Assembly (NCBI RefSeq): GCF_000518985.1
Contig: NZ_JAEQ01000009.1
Span: 85,187-149,186, forward strand
Source of the DNA: Chelativorans sp. J32
Lineage (GTDB): Bacteria > Pseudomonadota > Alphaproteobacteria > Rhizobiales > Rhizobiaceae
Direction of reading: 5' to 3'
Length of the DNA stretch: 64,000 nucleotides
Under the pieces are notes generated by a model. That model searched no databases. It was not told the origin of the DNA and was given only the letters and a program-made list of their open reading frames with translations. The translations under genes and the position numbers were made by a program. Positions 52,440 to 61,165 of this stretch are shown here, piece by piece. Within the stretch, counting starts at the first letter, position 1. Each line of letters begins with the position of its first letter.

Positions 52440-53660
52440 TCAGAAGAACGCCTGAAGCCCCGTCTGAGCGCGCCCCAGGATAAGGGCATGCACGTCGTGC
52501 GTGCCTTCATAGGTGTTGACCGTCTCCAGGTTCTGCGCGTGCCGCATGACCTGATATTCGACCTGAATGCCGTTTCCGCCATGCATGTCACGGGCCATGC
52601 GGGCGATGTCCAGCGCCTTGCCGCAATTGTTGCGCTTGACGATGGAGATCATTTCCGGCGCGAATTTGTGCTCGTCCATGAGCCGGCCGACGCGCAAGCT
52701 GGCCTGAAGGCCAAGCGCGATCTCCGTTTGCATGTCGGCAAGCTTCTTCTGGAAAAGCTGCGTCGCCGCCAATGGCCGGCCGAACTGCTGGCGGTCTAGC
52801 CCGTATTGGCGGGCCCGATGCCAGCAATCTTCCGCCGCTCCCATAACACCCCAGGAAATGCCGTACCGGGCGCGGTTAAGGCATCCGAACGGCCCCTTCA
52901 GTCCCGAGACATTGGGAAGAAGCGCATCTTCCGGAACCTCGACGCCATCCATCACCACCTCGCCGGTAATCGACGCACGCAGCGAAAGCTTGCCGCCGAT
53001 CTTGGGCGCCGAAAGGCCCTTCATGCCCTTCTCGAGAACGAAGCCGCGGATCTGGTTGTCATGGGCGGCAGATTTTGCCCAAACCACGAAAACGTCGGCG
53101 ATCGGTGCGTTGGAGATCCACATCTTCGAGCCGATCAGCCTGTAGCCGCCGTCAATCTTCTCCGCTCGCGTCTTCATGGATCCGGGATCGGATCCCGCAT
53201 CGGGTTCCGTCAGCCCGAAGCAGCCGATGAATTCTCCCGAAGCAAGCTTCGGCAGATATTTCTTGCGCTGCTCCTCCGAGCCATAGGCGTAGATGGGAAA
53301 CATCACGAGCGAGGATTGCACGCTCATCATCGAGCGGTAGCCAGAATCCACGCGCTCGACCTCTCGGGCAACGAGCCCGTAGGAGACGTAATTGGCGCCT
53401 GCGCCGCCATATTCCTCCGGAACCGTCACGCCCAGAAGACCTGCCTCACCCATCTCGCGGAAAATGCCGGGATCGGTCTCCTCGTTCATATAGGCGTGTT
53501 CGATACGAGGACGGAGCTTTTCCTCCGCAAACCCGGCCGCGGCATCGCGGATCATGCGCTCTTCCTCTGTGAGTTGATCCTCCAGCAGGAACGGATCATC
53601 CCACGCGAAACGCGCGCGGTCGGATTTGTCGCCCGAAGGCTGATGCGAGCTATTGGACAT
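52440..53660 (-). CDS. gcdH: Glutaryl-CoA dehydrogenase
   Basis: This FAD enzyme oxidises and decarboxylates glutaryl-CoA to crotonyl-CoA (EC 1.3.8.6). The 406-residue product has [32 protein letters not shown], the GcdH-typical [17 protein letters not shown] whose Arg binds the gamma-carboxylate, and the C-terminal catalytic Glu385 in [19 protein letters not shown] start at MSNSSHQ because GAGG lies 7 nt upstream; MTRNRM five codons earlier is possible. It would finish lysine or other glutaryl-CoA-yielding pathways. A LysR gene is divergent. Confidence 0.95.
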   Translation of the reverse strand: MSNSSHQPSGDKSDRARFAWDDPFLLEDQLTEEERMIRDAAAGFAEEKLRPRIEHAYMNEETDPGIFREMGEAGLLGVTVPEEYGGAGANYVSYGLVAREVERVDSGYRSMMSVQSSLVMFPIYAYGSEEQRKKYLPKLASGEFIGCFGLTEPDAGSDPGSMKTRAEKIDGGYRLIGSKMWISNAPIADVFVVWAKSAAHDNQIRGFVLEKGMKGLSAPKIGGKLSLRASITGEVVMDGVEVPEDALLPNVSGLKGPFGCLNRARYGISWGVMGAAEDCWHRARQYGLDRQQFGRPLAATQLFQKKLADMQTEIALGLQASLRVGRLMDEHKFAPEMISIVKRNNCGKALDIARMARDMHGGNGIQVEYQVMRHAQNLETVNTYEGTHDVHALILGRAQTGLQAFF

Positions 53661-53760
53661 GCGGTTCCTCGTCATGATTGAGCTGGAGGTGGCAACCTGC
53701 CTGAGTGACGGGTTTATCTGTAGCATCCAGACCCGAGAAATCCTATTTGGGCGTAAGTTG

Positions 53761-53775
53761 ATGCATAAAACGCAT
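53761..53775. promoter_or_regulatory. LysR box in gcdH/lysR divergent promoter
   Basis: ATGC-ATAAAAC-GCAT is an inverted repeat that contains the T-N11-A core of LysR binding sites. It ends 5 bp before the lysR start and about 100 bp before gcdH, suggesting autorepression together with gcdH control. Confidence 0.45.
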
Positions 53776-53780
53776 ATGTC

Positions 53781-54719
53781 ATGACCCGTCCGCGCCGCTT
53801 CCTTCCCTCCATAAGCCTGCTTGCCGCATTCGAAGCTGTCCTGCGAACGGGTTCGACGGCAGCGGCGGCACGCGAGCTGGACCTGACGCAGGGCGCGGTG
53901 AGCCGCCTCCTACAAAATCTGGAGGAACAGCTCGGGCAACAGCTCTTCATCCGCCACCGCCGCCGCCTTATCGCCACCGAGTCTGCGCGATCTTACGGAC
54001 GGGATATCACGCGGGCGCTCGACCTCATTCAACGCGCCAGCATCGAGCTGACGACCAATCCGGGCGGCGGCGTTCTCTCCCTGGCAATGCTTCCAGCCTT
54101 CGGAACGCGCTGGCTTGCCCCCCGCCTCGGCTCTTTTCTCGACGCCCATCCCGGCATCACAATCAATCTCGCCACCCGCCTGAAGCGCTTCAATTTCGCT
54201 GCGGAAGGTTTTGATGCGGCAATTCATTTCGGCTCGGATGATTGGCGGGATGCGGAGCATCTGAAACTCTTCGATGAACAACTCACCGCCTGCGCGGCCC
54301 CTGCCCTTCTCTCCAACACTCCGGTGGAGAAGGCGGAAGACCTGGCCCGGCTGCAGCTCTTCCAGATCGAATCCCGGCCCAATGCCTGGGCCGTCTGGTT
54401 CGCGGCCCAAGGGGCACAAGCAACGCCGAGCCGCGGGATGCTCTTCGACCAATACGCGCCGATGACACAGGCGGCGATAGCCGGGCTCGGAGTAGCCCTC
54501 CTGCCGGAATATCTCGCAGGACCGGAGATCGCCGACGGGCGCCTCGTCCCGCTTCTCAGACGTGCCGTGCGAGGCGACGGCTCCTACTGGCTGGTCTGGC
54601 CCGAAACCCGAGCCAGCTATCCTCCGCTCGAGGCATTCCGCACCTGGCTTGCAGAGGAAACTCTGCCGCTGCGTGCGGCCGAGGTTGACGCAAGGCGTCA
54701 GACACGACAAACTCGATAG
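53781..54719 (+). CDS. LysR family regulator of gcdH
   Basis: The 312-residue product has the N-terminal LysR helix-turn-helix ([43 protein letters not shown]) and a type 2 periplasmic-binding effector domain of the GcvA-like branch ([38 protein letters not shown]). Divergent arrangement with gcdH is a common gcdR layout; glutarate or glutaryl-CoA would be the co-inducer, by analogy. Confidence 0.9.
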   Translation: MTRPRRFLPSISLLAAFEAVLRTGSTAAAARELDLTQGAVSRLLQNLEEQLGQQLFIRHRRRLIATESARSYGRDITRALDLIQRASIELTTNPGGGVLSLAMLPAFGTRWLAPRLGSFLDAHPGITINLATRLKRFNFAAEGFDAAIHFGSDDWRDAEHLKLFDEQLTACAAPALLSNTPVEKAEDLARLQLFQIESRPNAWAVWFAAQGAQATPSRGMLFDQYAPMTQAAIAGLGVALLPEYLAGPEIADGRLVPLLRRAVRGDGSYWLVWPETRASYPPLEAFRTWLAEETLPLRAAEVDARRQTRQTR

Positions 54720-54735
54720 GCATAAGTTGAATCCT

Positions 54736-54757
54736 GCTCTTGCGGCGTCGCAAGAGC
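54736..54757 (+). terminator. Hairpin after lysR
   Basis: GCTCTTGCG-GCGT-CGCAAGAGC is a perfect 9-bp stem, 16 bp after the LysR stop and 13 bp before the Rrf2 start. No T-run follows; it may end the lysR transcript or lie in the Rrf2 leader. Confidence 0.5.
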
Positions 54758-54770
54758 CCGCTGCAAGGCC

Positions 54771-55220
54771 ATGATCTCACAGAAAGCAAAATATGCCCTG
54801 CGAGCGCTGATCGCGCTTGCGCGGGCCGAGAACCCGGGCGATGTGCTGCTGATCTCCGATATCGCCGAGCGGCAGCGCATTCCCAAGAAATTCCTCGAGC
54901 AGATCCTGCTCGACCTGAAGCATCACGGCGTCGTGGTTAGCCGCCGCGGCAAGCTGGGCGGCTATCTCCTTCTCAAAAAGCCCTCGGAGATCACCTTCGG
55001 CGAAGTGCTGCGCATCATCGATGGACCGATCGCCCCGCTTCCCTGCCTGAGCCGGATGGCATACCGGCGTTGCGAGGACTGCGCCGAAGAGGAAGCGTGC
55101 GAGGTTCGCCGTGTCTTTGCCCGGGTGGCAGCTGCAACCCGTGATGTTCTCGACGGTACGACCATCGCCGATTGCATAATGGGAGAGGTCCGGGATGAGG
55201 CGCGCGCGCTGATCGCATAG
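54771..55220 (+). CDS. Rrf2 family regulator with cysteine cluster
   Basis: The 149-residue product has the Rrf2 winged helix (ISQKAKYALRALIALARAE, IAERQRIPKKFLEQILLDLK, VSRRGKLGGYLL) and four cysteines at positions 92, 101, 104 and 110 (PCLSRM, RRCEDCAEEEAC), a pattern able to hold an Fe-S cluster or respond to thiols. Rrf2 proteins include IscR, RirA, NsrR and the cysteine regulator CymR. Genes for sulfate uptake follow, so it probably senses sulfur or cysteine status. The repeat ACTCTA-N9-TAGAGT before two downstream units is its likely operator. Confidence 0.9.
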   Translation: MISQKAKYALRALIALARAENPGDVLLISDIAERQRIPKKFLEQILLDLKHHGVVVSRRGKLGGYLLLKKPSEITFGEVLRIIDGPIAPLPCLSRMAYRRCEDCAEEEACEVRRVFARVAAATRDVLDGTTIADCIMGEVRDEARALIA

Positions 55221-55437
55221 ACAATGCCGGCCATCAAACAGCGGCTCGATGGGGTCCCATCGATGTCCTCTGAGGCGGCGAAAAAGCACAGGGCAGAGAG
55301 CCTTTCAAATGCGCGGATAGGCTCATCGCAGCGGTCCCGAATTTAGCCATTTGACCTCTATCGCGGCTCTCCGCCGGTAGGCCCTGCGGGAACCTTCCTC
55401 CTATTCTGTTGATTTTATCCGCCAGTCGGGTTTTAAT

Positions 55438-55458
55438 ACTCTACCGTTCCGATAGAGT
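55438..55458. promoter_or_regulatory. Inverted repeat ACTCTA-N9-TAGAGT, site 1
   Basis: This 21-bp element lies 170 bp before the flavoprotein gene. A second copy with the same spacing precedes the sulfate operon; both share the longer strings AATACTCTAC and GATAGAGTT. It is probably an Rrf2 operator. The rest of the 408-bp gap at 55221-55628 holds only the small leader frame listed next. Confidence 0.6.
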
Positions 55459-55479
55459 TAATCTTCCATGGAGACAGAC

Positions 55480-55539
55480 ATGACTCGGAACCTTTTGGCG
55501 TCTGCCCCGTCCGGGGCCTTACTGTGGCCCACCCTGTGA
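55480..55539 (+). CDS. Possible 19-residue leader peptide
   Basis: An ATG preceded by GGAGA opens a frame reading MTRNLLASAPSGALLWPTL and then a stop. It begins 21 bp after the inverted repeat and includes a small hairpin, GCCCC-GTCC-GGGGC, at 55504-55517. A leader peptide controlling the flavoprotein gene is possible. There are no Cys or Met runs that would show what it senses, and a chance frame this short cannot be excluded. Confidence 0.3.
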   Translation: MTRNLLASAPSGALLWPTL

Positions 55540-55628
55540 TCGGCCCGCGTCGCCCGTAATCCCGACATCGACAAACGAAGTGCTCCGGGCGTCGAGCTTG
55601 GCTCGATGCACCGAGAAGGGAGGCACTG

Positions 55629-57095
55629 ATGACCAGCAATGCGCGTTCCATCGCCATTATCGGCGCGGGCTTCTCGGGAACAAGCATGGCGATGCAGCTG
55701 CTTCGCCGCGCATCCGCGCGAGATCGCATCCTTCTTTTCGAGAAATCGCCGCACCTGGGCCGGGGCGTTGCTTACGGCACGAGCGATCCCCGACACCTTC
55801 TCAACATCCGCGCCGGGCGCATGGGTGCGTTCGACGAGGACCCGCAGGGCTTCCTCACATGGCTCAACGGCCCTGGTTCCGGCGATATCGAGCCGCTTCA
55901 GCGGCCGGTTTCCCCTGAGGCGTTCGTTCCCCGGCGGTTCTACGGCCGCTATCTGCAGCACTGCCTGCAGGAAGCGCTGCCGCCGCCCGAAAACGAGCAG
56001 CAGTTTCAGCGCGTGAGTGGAGAGGTGGTAGATATCATCCCGGCGGTGAACTGCCTTCTGGTGAAGTTGCAGCACGGCGCATTATTCGCAGTGGATCGGG
56101 CGATCCTCGCTCTCGGGAACCAGGCGCCGGATCGGAACCGGCTGCCCCATTATGTCGGCGATCCGTGGAATGAGGACGCATTGCACGATCTCGATGCCGC
56201 AGCGGATGTGCTGATCATCGGGACCAGCCTGACAATGGTCGACACGGTCCTCTCTCTCCTCGCCAAAGGGCATTTAGGGCGAATATATGCGGTGTCGCGA
56301 CGTGGCCTGCTCCCCCAGACCCATTCAGTCGAAGGCCGGCAAGCCAGATGGCCGTTGATGATGCCGCTACCGAACACCTGTCTCGGCCTTCTCCGGCTGG
56401 CGCGGTCAGCGGCTGGACAGGCGGCCTCTGCAGGTCGACCCTGGGAGGAGGTCATTGAAGCGTTCCGCCCACATATCCAGGCGATCTGGCACGATCTGCC
56501 ACTTGCTGAACGCAAACGCTTTCTCCGGCACCTTCGGCCGTGGTGGGAGATGCACCGCCACCGGATCCCCTTTGAGGCAGCGGCAAAAGTGGCAGAGGCG
56601 ATCCGCTCCGGACAACTGCGCGTCATGGCCGGCCGCATTGAGGATCAGAACCCCTGCGATGAAGGCGTGGAGGTCCGCATCCGCGCTCGTGGACACACGA
56701 AATCAGAATGGCTTCGGGTCGCAAGAATCATCAACTGCTCCGGGCCAAAAACGGATTATGCGGCAGGCGAATCCGATCTCCTCCGGAACCTCGTCGCGCG
56801 CGGCGATGCGCGACCCGACCCACTCGCACTTGGCCTCGACGTTGCCCCGAGCTGTGCTGTCCTCAACGCCAATGGCCGTCCCTCCGATCGCCTCTATGCC
56901 GTCGGACCCCTGACGCGCGGCGTCCATTGGGAGATAACAGCCGTTCCCGAAGTCCGACGGCAATGCGCAGACCTTGCAGACCAACTTAGTGGCGCCGGGA
57001 ATGCCCGTGCGGGTCCGGCGGATCCGACTGAGTCGAGCAAACTCAGTTCGCAACCTGCCGGACCAGCCGGAAGCCCATTCCAAAAGAGCGCTTGA
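55629..57095 (+). CDS. FAD/NAD(P)-binding flavoprotein of unknown role
   Basis: The 488-residue product starts with a Rossmann FAD motif (IAIIGAGFSGTSMAMQLL), continues with GVAYGTSDPRHLLNIRAGRMGAF, and has a second dinucleotide motif (VLIIGTSLTMVDTVLSLLAKG) at about residue 195. This is the FAD-NAD(P)-binding/YdhS-like family, distantly related to N-hydroxylating and Baeyer-Villiger monooxygenases; substrates are unknown. The start has GGGAGG upstream. Sharing an operator-like repeat with the sulfate operon suggests a sulfur-limitation role. The last 40 residues are low-complexity and probably disordered. Confidence 0.8.
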   Translation: MTSNARSIAIIGAGFSGTSMAMQLLRRASARDRILLFEKSPHLGRGVAYGTSDPRHLLNIRAGRMGAFDEDPQGFLTWLNGPGSGDIEPLQRPVSPEAFVPRRFYGRYLQHCLQEALPPPENEQQFQRVSGEVVDIIPAVNCLLVKLQHGALFAVDRAILALGNQAPDRNRLPHYVGDPWNEDALHDLDAAADVLIIGTSLTMVDTVLSLLAKGHLGRIYAVSRRGLLPQTHSVEGRQARWPLMMPLPNTCLGLLRLARSAAGQAASAGRPWEEVIEAFRPHIQAIWHDLPLAERKRFLRHLRPWWEMHRHRIPFEAAAKVAEAIRSGQLRVMAGRIEDQNPCDEGVEVRIRARGHTKSEWLRVARIINCSGPKTDYAAGESDLLRNLVARGDARPDPLALGLDVAPSCAVLNANGRPSDRLYAVGPLTRGVHWEITAVPEVRRQCADLADQLSGAGNARAGPADPTESSKLSSQPAGPAGSPFQKSA

Positions 57096-57120
57096 TTTTA
57101 GCTGGCCACCACATTCCAAT

Positions 57121-57141
57121 ACTCTACTTAGTAGATAGAGT
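57121..57141. promoter_or_regulatory. Inverted repeat ACTCTA-N9-TAGAGT, site 2
   Basis: The repeat lies 25 bp before the sulfate-binding protein start, between it and the flavoprotein gene. It matches site 1 in both arms and in spacing. Its closeness to the start codon would let a bound repressor block transcription or initiation. Confidence 0.6.
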
Positions 57142-57166
57142 TTAAAGGCTAACCACGGAGGCAGCC

Positions 57167-58189
57167 ATGACTCTCAGTCGAAAAACGTTCCTCTTCACCG
57201 CCGCCCTTGCCGCGAGCGTGCAGTTCGGGGGACTGGGTTTCGCGTTCGCCGATACGACTCTTCTCAACGTGTCCTACGACCCCACGCGCGAACTCTACAA
57301 GGACTTCAACGCTGCCTTCGCCGCGAAATGGAAGGCCGATACCGGCGAGACCGTTACGATCCGCATGTCCCATGGCGGTTCCGGTGCCCAGGCGCGAGCG
57401 GTCATCGACGGCCTGGAAGCGGACGTGGTCACGCTCGCCCTCGAGGCGGATATCAATGCCATTGCGGAAGCCACCGGCAAGATCCCTGTCGATTGGCGCA
57501 GCAAGCTGCCCAACAACAGCGCGCCTTATACCTCAACCATCGTTTTCCTCGTCCGCAAGGGAAATCCCAAGGGCATCAAGGATTGGGACGACCTGATCAG
57601 GGACGACGTTCAAGTGATCACTCCGAACCCGAAGACCTCAGGTGGCGCACGCTGGAACCTGCTGGCCGCCTGGGGCTGGGCCAACGAGAAATTCGGCGGC
57701 GACGAGGCAAAGGTGCGCGACTACGTAACCCAGCTTTACCGGCACGTACCGGTTCTCGATACCGGCGCGCGCGGTTCAACCACAACCTTCGTCCAGCGGG
57801 GCATCGGCGATGTCCTGCTCGCCTGGGAGAACGAAGCCTTCCTCGCGCTTGAGGAGCTTGGCCCGGACCAGTTCGACATCATAGTGCCGTCGATCTCCAT
57901 CAAGGCCGAACCGCCTGTCGCGCTCGTCGACGGCAATGTCGATCAAAAGGGCACGCGCAAGGTGGCCGAGGCCTATCTGGAATATCTTTATTCCGATGCC
58001 GGCCAGAAGATCGCTGCCAAGCACTTCTACCGCCCGGCCAATCCGGAAGCCGCCGATCCGGAAGACATGAAACGTTTTCCGGACGTGAAGCTGGTCACGA
58101 TCGAGGATTTCGGCGGCTGGAAGGAGGCGCAGCCGCGCTTCTTCGCCGATGGTGGCCTCTTCGACCAGATCTACAAGCCAGGGCAGTAA
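57167..58189 (+). CDS. Sulfate ABC transporter substrate-binding protein
   Basis: The ATG follows GGAGG. The 340-residue product has a signal peptide ([19 protein letters not shown]) and the Sbp/CysP pattern: [42 protein letters not shown] and [21 protein letters not shown]. These proteins bind sulfate or thiosulfate in the periplasm without counter-ions. First gene of a four-gene importer. Confidence 0.95.
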   Translation: MTLSRKTFLFTAALAASVQFGGLGFAFADTTLLNVSYDPTRELYKDFNAAFAAKWKADTGETVTIRMSHGGSGAQARAVIDGLEADVVTLALEADINAIAEATGKIPVDWRSKLPNNSAPYTSTIVFLVRKGNPKGIKDWDDLIRDDVQVITPNPKTSGGARWNLLAAWGWANEKFGGDEAKVRDYVTQLYRHVPVLDTGARGSTTTFVQRGIGDVLLAWENEAFLALEELGPDQFDIIVPSISIKAEPPVALVDGNVDQKGTRKVAEAYLEYLYSDAGQKIAAKHFYRPANPEAADPEDMKRFPDVKLVTIEDFGGWKEAQPRFFADGGLFDQIYKPGQ

Positions 58190-58190
58190 C

Positions 58191-59051
58191 ATGACAGCCA
58201 CCCTCGCGGCGGCGGGGTGGCGACCGCGGAAGCCGAGCGTCATCCCCGGATTCGGGCTGACGCTCGGCTTCACGCTCGCTTACCTCTCCCTCATCGTTCT
58301 TATCCCGCTTGCCGGCATCGTCTGGCGTTCGGCCGCCCTCGGCTGGCCGCGCTTCTGGGCAATCGCCACGGACGAGCGCACATTGCAGGCGCTGAAAGTG
58401 AGCTTCGGCACCGCGCTCGTGGCCGCGCTGGTGAACGTGTTCTTCGGCACGATCGTCGCCTGGGTCCTGGTACGATACCGCTTCCCCGGCCGCCGCATCA
58501 TCGATGCGATGGTCGATCTACCCTTTGCTTTACCCACCGCCGTGGCCGGCATTGCGCTCACGGCGATCTACGCCCCGAATGGCTGGATCGGCAGCCTTCT
58601 TACGCCGCTGGGGGTCAAGATCGCCTTCACGCCCGTGGGCATCGTCATCGCGTTGATCTTCATCGGCCTGCCGTTCGTGGTGCGGACGGTGGAGCCTCTG
58701 ATCGAGGAAATCGACGCGGAAGTGGAAGAAGCAGCGGCGACGCTGGGCGCAAAGCGCCTGCAGACGATCTCACGCGTCCTGCTGCCTGCCCTTGCGCCGG
58801 CCATACTGACAGGCTTTGCGCTCGCCTTTGCGCGCGGCGTAGGCGAATACGGCTCGGTGATCTTCATCGCCGGCAATATTCCTTATGTCTCCGAGATCGC
58901 GCCTCTCCTGATCGTCATCCGGCTGGAGGAATTCGACTACGCGGCTGCCACCGCAATCGCCGCGATCATGCTCGCTTTGTCCTTCGCCATGCTCCTCGTC
59001 ATCAACCTCATTCAGGCGTGGAGCCGCAGGAGGTTCGGTCATGGTGCTTGA
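58191..59051 (+). CDS. cysT: Sulfate ABC transporter permease CysT
   Basis: The 286-residue product has six transmembrane segments and the CysT-type strings [19 protein letters not shown] and the EAA loop [23 protein letters not shown]. The ATG lies one base after the binding-protein stop. It forms a heterodimeric channel with the CysW-type permease, whose start it overlaps by 11 bases. Confidence 0.93.
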   Translation: MTATLAAAGWRPRKPSVIPGFGLTLGFTLAYLSLIVLIPLAGIVWRSAALGWPRFWAIATDERTLQALKVSFGTALVAALVNVFFGTIVAWVLVRYRFPGRRIIDAMVDLPFALPTAVAGIALTAIYAPNGWIGSLLTPLGVKIAFTPVGIVIALIFIGLPFVVRTVEPLIEEIDAEVEEAAATLGAKRLQTISRVLLPALAPAILTGFALAFARGVGEYGSVIFIAGNIPYVSEIAPLLIVIRLEEFDYAAATAIAAIMLALSFAMLLVINLIQAWSRRRFGHGA

Positions 59052-59922
59052 GGTTTCTTTCGCTCATCAGCCTGCTGCATCGCAACCGGCGCCCATCACA
59101 GAAACGCCGGTCGTGCGGATCGTCCTGATCTCGGCTGCACTCGCCTTTTTGGCCTTTTTCCTGGTCCTGCCGCTCATCGTGGTCTTTGTGGAGGCACTCA
59201 GAAACGGGTTTGATGCCTATCGCTCTGCGCTCACCGAGCCGGACACGGTCTCAGCCATCCGGCTCACACTGCTTGTCGCGGCCATCGCAGTGCCTTTGAA
59301 CCTCGTCTTCGGCGTCGCCGCCGCCTGGGCGATCGCAAAGTTCGAGTTCAAGGGCAAGGCGTTCCTGATCACCCTGATCGACCTTCCCTTCTCGGTCTCG
59401 CCCGTGATCTCTGGCCTCGTCTATGTGCTGCTCTTCGGCGCCGGCAGCGTGCTCGGTCCCTGGCTGAAATCATACGGCATCGAGGTCCTCTTCGCCGTAC
59501 CGGGCATCGTGCTCGCCACCATCTTCGTCACCTTCCCCTTCGTCGCCCGCGAACTCATTCCGCTGATGCAGGATCAGGGTACGGGCGATGAGGAGGCAGC
59601 GCTCTCGCTGGGTGCATCGGGATGGCAGACCTTCCGGCTCGTCACGCTCCCCAATATCAGGTGGGGCCTTCTCTACGGCGTTCTGCTCTGCAATGCCCGC
59701 GCCATGGGTGAGTTCGGCGCGGTCTCGGTGGTTTCGGGCCACGTGCGCGGCTTGACGAACACGATGCCGCTGCAGGTGGAGATCCTCTACAATGAATACA
59801 ATTTCGCGGCCTCCTTCGCCGTCGCTTCGCTCTTGGCCCTGCTCGCGCTTTTGACGCTTGGCCTCAAGAGCATCCTCGAGTTCCGCTACGGCGACCACAT
59901 CGCCGGCGCCAGCAAGCATTAG
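59041..59922 (+). CDS. cysW: Sulfate ABC transporter permease CysW
   Basis: The 293-residue product has six transmembrane segments, [20 protein letters not shown], the EAA loop [23 protein letters not shown] and the CysW ending ([33 protein letters not shown]). It partners with CysT. Confidence 0.93.
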   Translation: MVLEVSFAHQPAASQPAPITETPVVRIVLISAALAFLAFFLVLPLIVVFVEALRNGFDAYRSALTEPDTVSAIRLTLLVAAIAVPLNLVFGVAAAWAIAKFEFKGKAFLITLIDLPFSVSPVISGLVYVLLFGAGSVLGPWLKSYGIEVLFAVPGIVLATIFVTFPFVARELIPLMQDQGTGDEEAALSLGASGWQTFRLVTLPNIRWGLLYGVLLCNARAMGEFGAVSVVSGHVRGLTNTMPLQVEILYNEYNFAASFAVASLLALLALLTLGLKSILEFRYGDHIAGASKH

Positions 59923-59932
59923 GAGAAGAACC

Positions 59933-61045
59933 ATGGATCTCTCGATCAGACGGGTTCGCAAGGAGTTCGATCATTTTCCCGCGCTGCACGATGTCTCCCT
60001 TGACATCAGCTCGGGGGAGCTCATTGCCCTTCTTGGCCCCTCCGGCTCCGGGAAGACGACGCTTCTGCGTCTCATCGCGGGCCTAGAAAGCCCTACAGCC
60101 GGCGCCATCTTCTTCGGAGAGGAGGATGCTTCGCACAAAAGCGTGCAGGAGCGGCATGTCGGCTTCGTGTTCCAGCACTATGCGCTTTTCCGCCATATGA
60201 CCGTCGCCGAGAATGTTGGCTTCGGCCTCAAGGTTCGCCCTTCAGCGCTACGGCCACCTAAAGCGGAGATCCGCCGGCGCGCTGCTGAACTGCTCGATCT
60301 GGTCCAGCTCTCCGGCCTGGAAAAGCGCTACCCGCACCAATTGTCAGGCGGGCAGCGCCAGCGCGTGGCGCTCGCCCGTGCGCTCGCCATCGAGCCACTC
60401 GTCCTCCTTCTCGACGAGCCTTTCGGCGCGCTGGATGCGCAGGTGCGGCGCGAGCTCAGGCGCTGGCTGCGCGAAATCCATGAGGCCACCGGCCACACCA
60501 CTGTGTTCGTGACACATGACCAGGAGGAAGCATTGGAACTGGCCGATCGCGTAGTGGTGATGAGCCAGGGCCGGATCGAGCAAGTCGGCACCGCCGACGA
60601 GGTTTACGACGAGCCGAACTCGCCGTTCGTCTATGGTTTCATCGGCGATTCCAGCGCTCTCCCCGTCCGCGTCGAGAACGGGCAGCTCTGGACACAGGAC
60701 AGGATGCTTGGGCTTTCGCTGCCGGGCGCACCGGACGGCGAGGCCGTGCTCTATTTCCGCCCACATGATGTCGAGCTCGTGGACGGCTGCGGCGGCTGCA
60801 TCGCCGGAACTGTAGCAGCCAGCCGACGCGTCGCGGGTACGCGCAGGGTGGAACTAGAAATCGGCGGAGAGCGCGCCCGTGTCGAGATCGAGGTGCCGCT
60901 TGATCACAGGGCATCCGAAAAAAGCAGGATCGCCTTCAAGCCTCGGCGTTGGAAGGTGTTCTATCGCGATGGCGTGAAGGCTGCTCCGAAATCTCCTCAC
61001 GCTCAAGCACATGAAGGCCGGATCCTGGCCCTCACGGGTGCCTGA
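59933..61045 (+). CDS. cysA: Sulfate ABC transporter ATPase CysA
   Basis: The 370-residue product has Walker [10 protein letters not shown], signature [15 protein letters not shown], Walker [13 protein letters not shown], switch His in [11 protein letters not shown] and a C-terminal TOBE-like regulatory domain ([10 protein letters not shown]). The ATG at 59933 follows AGGAGAAG. It energises sulfate uptake by CysT and CysW. Confidence 0.93.
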   Translation: MDLSIRRVRKEFDHFPALHDVSLDISSGELIALLGPSGSGKTTLLRLIAGLESPTAGAIFFGEEDASHKSVQERHVGFVFQHYALFRHMTVAENVGFGLKVRPSALRPPKAEIRRRAAELLDLVQLSGLEKRYPHQLSGGQRQRVALARALAIEPLVLLLDEPFGALDAQVRRELRRWLREIHEATGHTTVFVTHDQEEALELADRVVVMSQGRIEQVGTADEVYDEPNSPFVYGFIGDSSALPVRVENGQLWTQDRMLGLSLPGAPDGEAVLYFRPHDVELVDGCGGCIAGTVAASRRVAGTRRVELEIGGERARVEIEVPLDHRASEKSRIAFKPRRWKVFYRDGVKAAPKSPHAQAHEGRILALTGA

Positions 61046-61071
61046 CAAGAGCACACGACGAGACATCTCCT

Positions 61072-61104
61072 ATGCGAGGGAGCTACGCTCCTTCGTGCTC
61101 GCAT
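61072..61104 (+). terminator. Hairpin after cysA
   Basis: ATGCGAG / CTCGCAT arms enclose a second stem GGAGC-TAC-GCTCC. It lies 26 bp after the cysA stop and probably attenuates or ends the sulfate operon transcript. Confidence 0.45.
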
Positions 61105-61107
61105 GAT

Positions 61108-61164
61108 ATCGCTTGCCTGACTTCAGCCGCTTGCCGCGGCGCCTTGAGACGAGACGCAAGCGAT
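61108..61164 (+). promoter_or_regulatory. Inverted repeat overlapping the SLC13 start region
   Basis: ATCGCTTGC (61108-61116) is the exact reverse complement of GCAAGCGAT (61156-61164), which ends one base before the permease ATG. No separate Shine-Dalgarno is visible, so a leader stem could mask the ribosome-binding region, or the arms could be an operator. Confidence 0.4.
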
Positions 61165-61165
61165 T

